A DNA stretch of 64,000 nt from Terriglobus saanensis SP1PR4. GTDB lineage: Bacteria; Acidobacteriota; Terriglobia; Terriglobales; Acidobacteriaceae. Below the pieces are notes generated by a model. That model did not search any database, was not told the origin of the DNA, and saw only the letters and a program-made list of their open reading frames with translations. How positions within the stretch are numbered: the stretch's first letter is position 1; each line of letters begins with the position of its first letter. The position numbers and the translations under genes are program-made. Below are positions 59,418 to 64,000 of the stretch, piece after piece. The stretch is taken from the NCBI RefSeq assembly GCF_000179915.2, contig NC_014963.1, positions 4,154,001-4,218,000 on the forward strand, written 5' to 3'.

Positions 59418-61433
59418 TTGAAGCCGTCCGAAGGTAGAAATCGTGTTGTAGTTGAGGGTGTTAAGCCTCAGGTTGAGTGTGGCCGATTTCCGGTGAAGCG
59501 CGTTGTGGGCGACATGGTGGATGTGGCCGCAGCCGTATATGGCGATGGACACGATCATGTAGCAGCGCGGGTGCTCTACCGGAAGAGCGACGCCTCCAAA
59601 TGGAGTGAGGTGCGCCTGAAGGATGTCGGCAACGACCTTTGGCAGGCGAGCTTTCCCGTGGACGCCATCGGAAGTTGGGAGTTCAAGGTGCAGGGATGGG
59701 TGGACCACTTCGATACCTGGCGGTCGGACCTGGCGAAGCGGATTGCGGCACAGCCTGCGCCTACCGGTACCGGAGAGATTTCGAAAGACATTCCCCTGGC
59801 GTTTCTCTCCGGGGCCCTCTTGCTGGATGCGGCCTCTGTTCGGGCCGAGGGCGACGATGCACAACAATTGAAAGGTTTTGCAAGTTCTCTGCGATGGCTG
59901 GCGGACAAGAAGCTGGAGCGCTACGACGATCCCCTGACGGAAGAGATCGTCGCTCTGGCCGATAAGTATCCCGATCTGGAGTTTGCAACGACCGGCGAAG
60001 AGATGCCGCTCTGGGTGGACCGCGAGCGCGCACGGTTTTCGAGCTGGTACGAGTTTTTTCCGCGCTCTGCGGGGCCCGCTGGAAAGCACGGAACTTTGCG
60101 TGATGCGGCGAAGCTTCTTCCTGAGCTAGGGCAGATGGGCTTCGATGTAATTTACTTTCCTCCCATCCATCCGGTGGGTACAGCTTTTCGTAAGGGCAAG
60201 AACAACAGCACGGAGGCGGCTGCGGACGATGTCGGCAGCCCTTGGGCCATCGGCAACAAGCAGGGCGGCCATACGGAGATCGCTCCCGAACTCGGAACCT
60301 TCGCGGACTTTGACTCGCTGGTAACTGCTGCTCAACACTCCGGCATGGAAATCGCTCTCGATATCGCCTTTCAATGTTCGCCGGACCATCCCTGGGTGAA
60401 AAAGCACCCGGAGTGGTTTTCCATCCGTCCCGACGGAACGATTCAATACGCGGAGAATCCGCCGAAGAAGTACCAGGACATTTATCCGCTGAACTTCGAG
60501 TCGAGCGATTGGCAAGGGTTGTGGAATGAACTGGCTGGCGTCTTCCTCTTCTGGGCGAAGCGTGGCGTCAGAATCTTCCGTGTGGACAACCCCCACACCA
60601 AGGCGCTTCCCTTCTGGGATTGGTGTTTGAACCGTGTGCAGGAGCAGTATCCCGACGCGATCTTTCTGGCCGAAGCGTTTACACGTCCGCACGTGATGTA
60701 TGGTCTGGCCAAGCGTGGATTTTCGCAGAGCTACACCTACTTCACCTGGCGCGAGTCCAAGGAAGAGATTACGGAGTACATGATCGAGATCACGACCGAG
60801 CCTGTGCGGGACTTCTTCCGCGGGAATCTCTGGCCGAATACGCCGGATATTCTTCCAGGTTCGCTGAAGATCGGCGGACGGGCGGCGTTTGCGGTGAGGG
60901 CGGTTCTGGCCGCGACCCTCGGAGCCAACTATGGCGTCTATGGGCCTGCGTTTGAGTTGATGGATTCGATTCCGGTGAAACCGGGAAGCGAAGAGTATCT
61001 GGACAGCGAGAAGTATCAACTCCGCGAGTGGAACCGCGCCAGCGAAGATTCTCTGATGCCCTTCCTCGGAAAACTGAACTGGGGACGAAGGCTGCATCCG
61101 GCGCTCCAACGGGACGACACGCTGAGATTTCATCCTATCGATAACCCCAAATTGCTCTGCTACAGCAAACAGGCGGGCACGGATATCATCCTGGTGGTTG
61201 TGAACCTCGATCTGGAAAATCCGCAGAGCTCCATGACGGACCTGCCGATGGCAGAGTTCGGTTTCGGGCAGGATGAACACTTCGAAGCACATGATCTTTT
61301 GACCGATGCGGTGTTTCCATGGAGCGGGCCGCATAATTATGTCTTGCTGGACCCGCAGCAGATGCCAGCGCATGTGCTGCATCTGCACCGCGCTCCCACA
61401 GAGCAAGAACAGCAGGACGGAGTAACGGCGTGA
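59418..61433 (+). CDS. glgE: Alpha-1,4-glucan:maltose-1-phosphate maltosyltransferase
   Basis: Extends alpha-1,4-glucan with maltose from maltose-1-phosphate. From the TTG at 59418 it has 671 aa; a TTG at 59331 would give 700. N-terminal beta domain starts [20 protein letters not shown], helical insert near 130-180, then GH13 barrel: [20 protein letters not shown] near 247, the family-specific [20 protein letters not shown] near 345, [20 protein letters not shown] with the nucleophile Asp near 390, and [10 protein letters not shown] (acid/base Glu) near 420. Overlaps treS by four bases (GTGA). Confidence 0.94.
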   Translation: MKPSEGRNRVVVEGVKPQVECGRFPVKRVVGDMVDVAAAVYGDGHDHVAARVLYRKSDASKWSEVRLKDVGNDLWQASFPVDAIGSWEFKVQGWVDHFDTWRSDLAKRIAAQPAPTGTGEISKDIPLAFLSGALLLDAASVRAEGDDAQQLKGFASSLRWLADKKLERYDDPLTEEIVALADKYPDLEFATTGEEMPLWVDRERARFSSWYEFFPRSAGPAGKHGTLRDAAKLLPELGQMGFDVIYFPPIHPVGTAFRKGKNNSTEAAADDVGSPWAIGNKQGGHTEIAPELGTFADFDSLVTAAQHSGMEIALDIAFQCSPDHPWVKKHPEWFSIRPDGTIQYAENPPKKYQDIYPLNFESSDWQGLWNELAGVFLFWAKRGVRIFRVDNPHTKALPFWDWCLNRVQEQYPDAIFLAEAFTRPHVMYGLAKRGFSQSYTYFTWRESKEEITEYMIEITTEPVRDFFRGNLWPNTPDILPGSLKIGGRAAFAVRAVLAATLGANYGVYGPAFELMDSIPVKPGSEEYLDSEKYQLREWNRASEDSLMPFLGKLNWGRRLHPALQRDDTLRFHPIDNPKLLCYSKQAGTDIILVVVNLDLENPQSSMTDLPMAEFGFGQDEHFEAHDLLTDAVFPWSGPHNYVLLDPQQMPAHVLHLHRAPTEQEQQDGVTA

Positions 61434-64000
61434 GTGAGTTTGCAACGAAGAAGCAGGGGAGCGCGACCGATCCGCTCTGGTACAAAGATGCCGTTATCTA
61501 TGAACTGCATGTGAAGGCGTTCGCCGACGGAAATGGCGACGGCATCGGCGATTTCCAGGGGTTGATGGAGAAGCTGGACTACCTGCAAGCGTTGGGCGTC
61601 ACGTGCATCTGGCTTCTGCCGTTCTTTCCCTCGCCGGGACGCGATGACGGCTACGACATCTCCGATTACATGAGCGTGAACCCGAATTACGGGACAGTGG
61701 AAGACTTCCAGGCGTTCCTGGAAGCCGCCCATGCACGCGATATGCAGGTGATGATCGAACTCGTCATCAATCACACGAGCGATCAACATCCGTGGTTTCA
61801 GCAGGCGCGTCTGGCTCCTCCAGGATCTCCCGAGCGCGACATGTACGTTTGGAGCGAGACGGACAAGCTGTACAGCGGCGTCCGCATCATCTTTACCGAT
61901 ACGGAAAAATCGAACTGGACGTGGGACGAGACGGCACAGGCTTACTACTGGCACCGTTTCTTTTCGCATCAGCCCGATTTGAACTTCGATCATCCGCGCG
62001 TTTTGGAAGAAGTCCTGAATGCCATGCGCTTCTGGATGGATATGGGCGTCGACGGCCTGCGTCTGGATGCAATTCCCTATCTTGTGGAACGCGATGGAAC
62101 GAGTTGCGAAAACGTTCCGGAGACGCACGTCATCATCAAGAAGATCCGCGCGGCCATCGATGCGGAGTATGACAACCGCCTGATCCTGGCTGAGGCCAAC
62201 ATGTGGCCCGCCGATGTGCGCCCCTACTTTGGCGATGGCGACGAGTGCCAGATGGCCTTCCATTTTCCGTTGATGCCACGTATCTACATGGCGCTGCGAC
62301 AGGAAGACCGCCTTCCGATTACCGAAATCATGGCCCAGACACCGGCGATTCCGGATTCGTGCCAATGGGGACTTTTCCTACGCAACCACGATGAACTGAC
62401 GCTGGAGATGGTGACGGACGACGAGCGCGACTATATGTACCTCGCCTACTCGGGCGATCCGCGCATGCGCATCAACGTGGGCATTCGCCGCAGGCTCGCA
62501 CCGTTGCTGGACAACAATCGCCGCCGCATTGAGTTGCTGAACTCGCTTCTGTTTTCCTTCCCGGGAACGCCGATCCTTTACTACGGCGATGAGATTGGGA
62601 TGGGCGACAACATCTATCTTGGCGACCGCAACGGCGTACGTACGCCGATGCAGTGGAACAGCGATCGCAATGCGGGCTTCTCCCGTGCTGTGCCTGCGGC
62701 CCTGTATTCGCCGGTGATCATGGACCCGATCTGGGGCTACCAGGCGATCAACGTGGAAGCGCAGGAGCAGGACACCTCTTCCCTTCTGCACTGGACGCGC
62801 AACATGATTGCGCTACGGAAACTCTTCCAGGTCTTTGGCAGAGGGACGCAGGAGTTCCTCAAGCCGGAGAATCGCAAAGTGCTCGCCTATGTGCGCGAGT
62901 ACAACGGCGAGCGCGTCGTCTGCGTAGCGAACCTCTCGCGTTTTGCGCAGCCTGTGACATTGGATCTCTCGCGCTGGGAGGGCATGGTGCCGGTAGAGAT
63001 GCTGGGCTATGTCCCTTTTCCGCCGATCGACAAGTCAGCTTACGCCATCACACTTGGGCCCTACGCGTTCCTATGGCTGGAGTTGCAAGACGCGCCGAAG
63101 GCTGCGGAGACCTTGCCGAGCGCACCGCCTGAGGTCGTCATTCCCGCGAGCGATATCGTGGGCGTGTTGAGCGGACCGGGCCTTGAACTCCTGCAGGAAG
63201 CCATTCTGCCGAAGTACATGGCGCGGCAACGGTGGTTCGGCGCGAAGACGCGCACGATCCAGAGCACGACCGTCGCTGACTGGGTTCTTTTGCCAGTAGA
63301 AGATGCGGCCATTCTGCTTGTGGACGTTTGCTATGTGGAAGGCCCAAGCGAACGGTACACCCTGCCGGTAGCGGTGCGTTTTGACGACACAGTCGTAGAC
63401 GATCGCTTCGTCCTGACGAAGGTGCGTGGTGGCAGTGATGCGGGCTCCGTGGCTCCTTCTGTAGCAGGCGCGAGTCTGCATGAAGGTGTCCTGGTGGACG
63501 CGCTCTCGATTCAAGCCGTCCGCGATGCCGTGCTCGCTCTGATCGAAAAGAACGAGACGCTAACGACGCAGCACGGTACTCTGCAGGGCCTTCGTGGCAC
63601 AGCGGTGAAAGCAGCGGACGGCCTGGTCTCGCGTTTGACCTCTGCCGAGCAGAGCAACACCTCGGTGCTCTATGGCGATCAGCTCATTCTGAAGATGTTC
63701 CGCAGAATCGAAGAGGGCGTGAATCCGGATGTGGAGCTTGGACGCTTCCTGACCGAAGAGACCGGGTTTGCCTACACCGCCGCGTTTGCAGGAGAGATCG
63801 CTTACACGGTTCCGGGCGTAGAAGATGCACCGGAGAAACGCTACACGCTGGGACTTCTGCAGGCCCAGGTGAAGAACGTGGGCGATGGGTGGGAGTGGAC
63901 GCAGGCGGAACTTGCCCGCATCGGCACGGTCAGCCAGCCGGGCATAAAGGAGTTCGCTTCGTATATCGCTGCGGCACGCGTTCTGGCAGAGCGTACGGCG
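61430..64000 (+). CDS. treS: Trehalose synthase fused to maltokinase (cut by window edge)
   Basis: Interconverts trehalose and maltose; the C-terminal kinase domain would make maltose-1-phosphate for GlgE. GTG start overlaps the glgE stop. TreS blocks: [20 protein letters not shown] near 20, [11 protein letters not shown] near 108, [15 protein letters not shown] (nucleophile) near 208, [20 protein letters not shown] near 250, and [13 protein letters not shown] near 320. From about residue 590 ([20 protein letters not shown]) the maltokinase N-terminal cap begins, and [20 protein letters not shown] near 745 is its nucleotide-binding lobe. The frame is open at the window end after 857 codons, so the kinase catalytic loop is not visible. 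Confidence 0.94.
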   Translation, partial: MSEFATKKQGSATDPLWYKDAVIYELHVKAFADGNGDGIGDFQGLMEKLDYLQALGVTCIWLLPFFPSPGRDDGYDISDYMSVNPNYGTVEDFQAFLEAAHARDMQVMIELVINHTSDQHPWFQQARLAPPGSPERDMYVWSETDKLYSGVRIIFTDTEKSNWTWDETAQAYYWHRFFSHQPDLNFDHPRVLEEVLNAMRFWMDMGVDGLRLDAIPYLVERDGTSCENVPETHVIIKKIRAAIDAEYDNRLILAEANMWPADVRPYFGDGDECQMAFHFPLMPRIYMALRQEDRLPITEIMAQTPAIPDSCQWGLFLRNHDELTLEMVTDDERDYMYLAYSGDPRMRINVGIRRRLAPLLDNNRRRIELLNSLLFSFPGTPILYYGDEIGMGDNIYLGDRNGVRTPMQWNSDRNAGFSRAVPAALYSPVIMDPIWGYQAINVEAQEQDTSSLLHWTRNMIALRKLFQVFGRGTQEFLKPENRKVLAYVREYNGERVVCVANLSRFAQPVTLDLSRWEGMVPVEMLGYVPFPPIDKSAYAITLGPYAFLWLELQDAPKAAETLPSAPPEVVIPASDIVGVLSGPGLELLQEAILPKYMARQRWFGAKTRTIQSTTVADWVLLPVEDAAILLVDVCYVEGPSERYTLPVAVRFDDTVVDDRFVLTKVRGGSDAGSVAPSVAGASLHEGVLVDALSIQAVRDAVLALIEKNETLTTQHGTLQGLRGTAVKAADGLVSRLTSAEQSNTSVLYGDQLILKMFRRIEEGVNPDVELGRFLTEETGFAYTAAFAGEIAYTVPGVEDAPEKRYTLGLLQAQVKNVGDGWEWTQAELARIGTVSQPGIKEFASYIAAARVLAERTA

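Overview
This 64 kb window is a chromosomal segment of moderately high GC. It looks like a soil acidobacterium of the Terriglobus/Granulicella/Edaphobacter kind. That assignment is an inference from gene content: a large Oar-like TonB-dependent receptor with a carboxypeptidase-regulatory N-terminus, two Tat-exported glycoside hydrolases, a GlgE/TreYZ/TreS alpha-glucan locus, many interspersed short palindromic repeats, and several secreted proteins I recognise only as lineage-specific. There is no rRNA operon, CRISPR array or integrase. Most genes are intact; one membrane-protein gene carries three frameshifts.

Layout. 1-7.5 kb: cysS (cut by the window edge), tsaD, then cca, an amine oxidase and a radical SAM protein, followed by a HipA-like kinase/DUF3037 pair. 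7.5-10.8 kb: a decayed membrane-protein gene and a secreted PQQ-type sugar dehydrogenase. 10.9-15.5 kb (minus strand): a translation block read as tRNA-Thr(TGT), tRNA-Tyr, a 61-aa membrane protein, tRNA-Thr(GGT), tRNA-Gly, a 102-aa protein, tuf, rpmG, tRNA-Trp, secE, nusG, rplK. 15.6-25.4 kb: a short-chain dehydrogenase, secreted unknowns, an alditol/lactone oxidase, a GNAT acetyltransferase, GH2 and GH1 enzymes and an M23 peptidase. 25.6-30.4 kb: thiL, rsmD, a catalytically degenerate M50 protein, rsmI and a DUF1348 protein.

30.3-34.5 kb is the accessory region. A segment carrying a superinfection-immunity-like gene is present twice as direct copies around a beta-helix gene. Beside it, in DNA visibly poorer in GC, lies a two-gene unit: a 51-aa protein followed by a putative ADP-ribosyltransferase-fold protein, resembling a toxin-antitoxin pair. 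34.6-37.6 kb encodes CysM, a JAMM peptidase and a single protein that joins a ubiquitin-like sulfur carrier, its E1-like activating enzyme and a rhodanese. This is a compact version of protein-thiocarboxylate cysteine synthesis. 37.7-40.3 kb: a divergent ArsR regulator/short-chain dehydrogenase pair and a secreted nucleotide phosphodiesterase.

40.5-50.1 kb: homoserine dehydrogenase with a histone-H1-like tail, a nucleoside/guanine deaminase, and divergently a tightly overlapping eight-gene operon that takes urate through allantoin, allantoate, ureidoglycine and ureidoglycolate to glyoxylate and ammonia, the plant-type route, ending in an aldehyde dehydrogenase. 50.3-54.5 kb: the TonB-dependent receptor and a DUF5666-like secreted protein, both with Gly-rich segments. 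54.7-64 kb: treZ-treY diverging from glgE-treS(-maltokinase). Together these enzymes can build alpha-glucan from trehalose and return it to trehalose.
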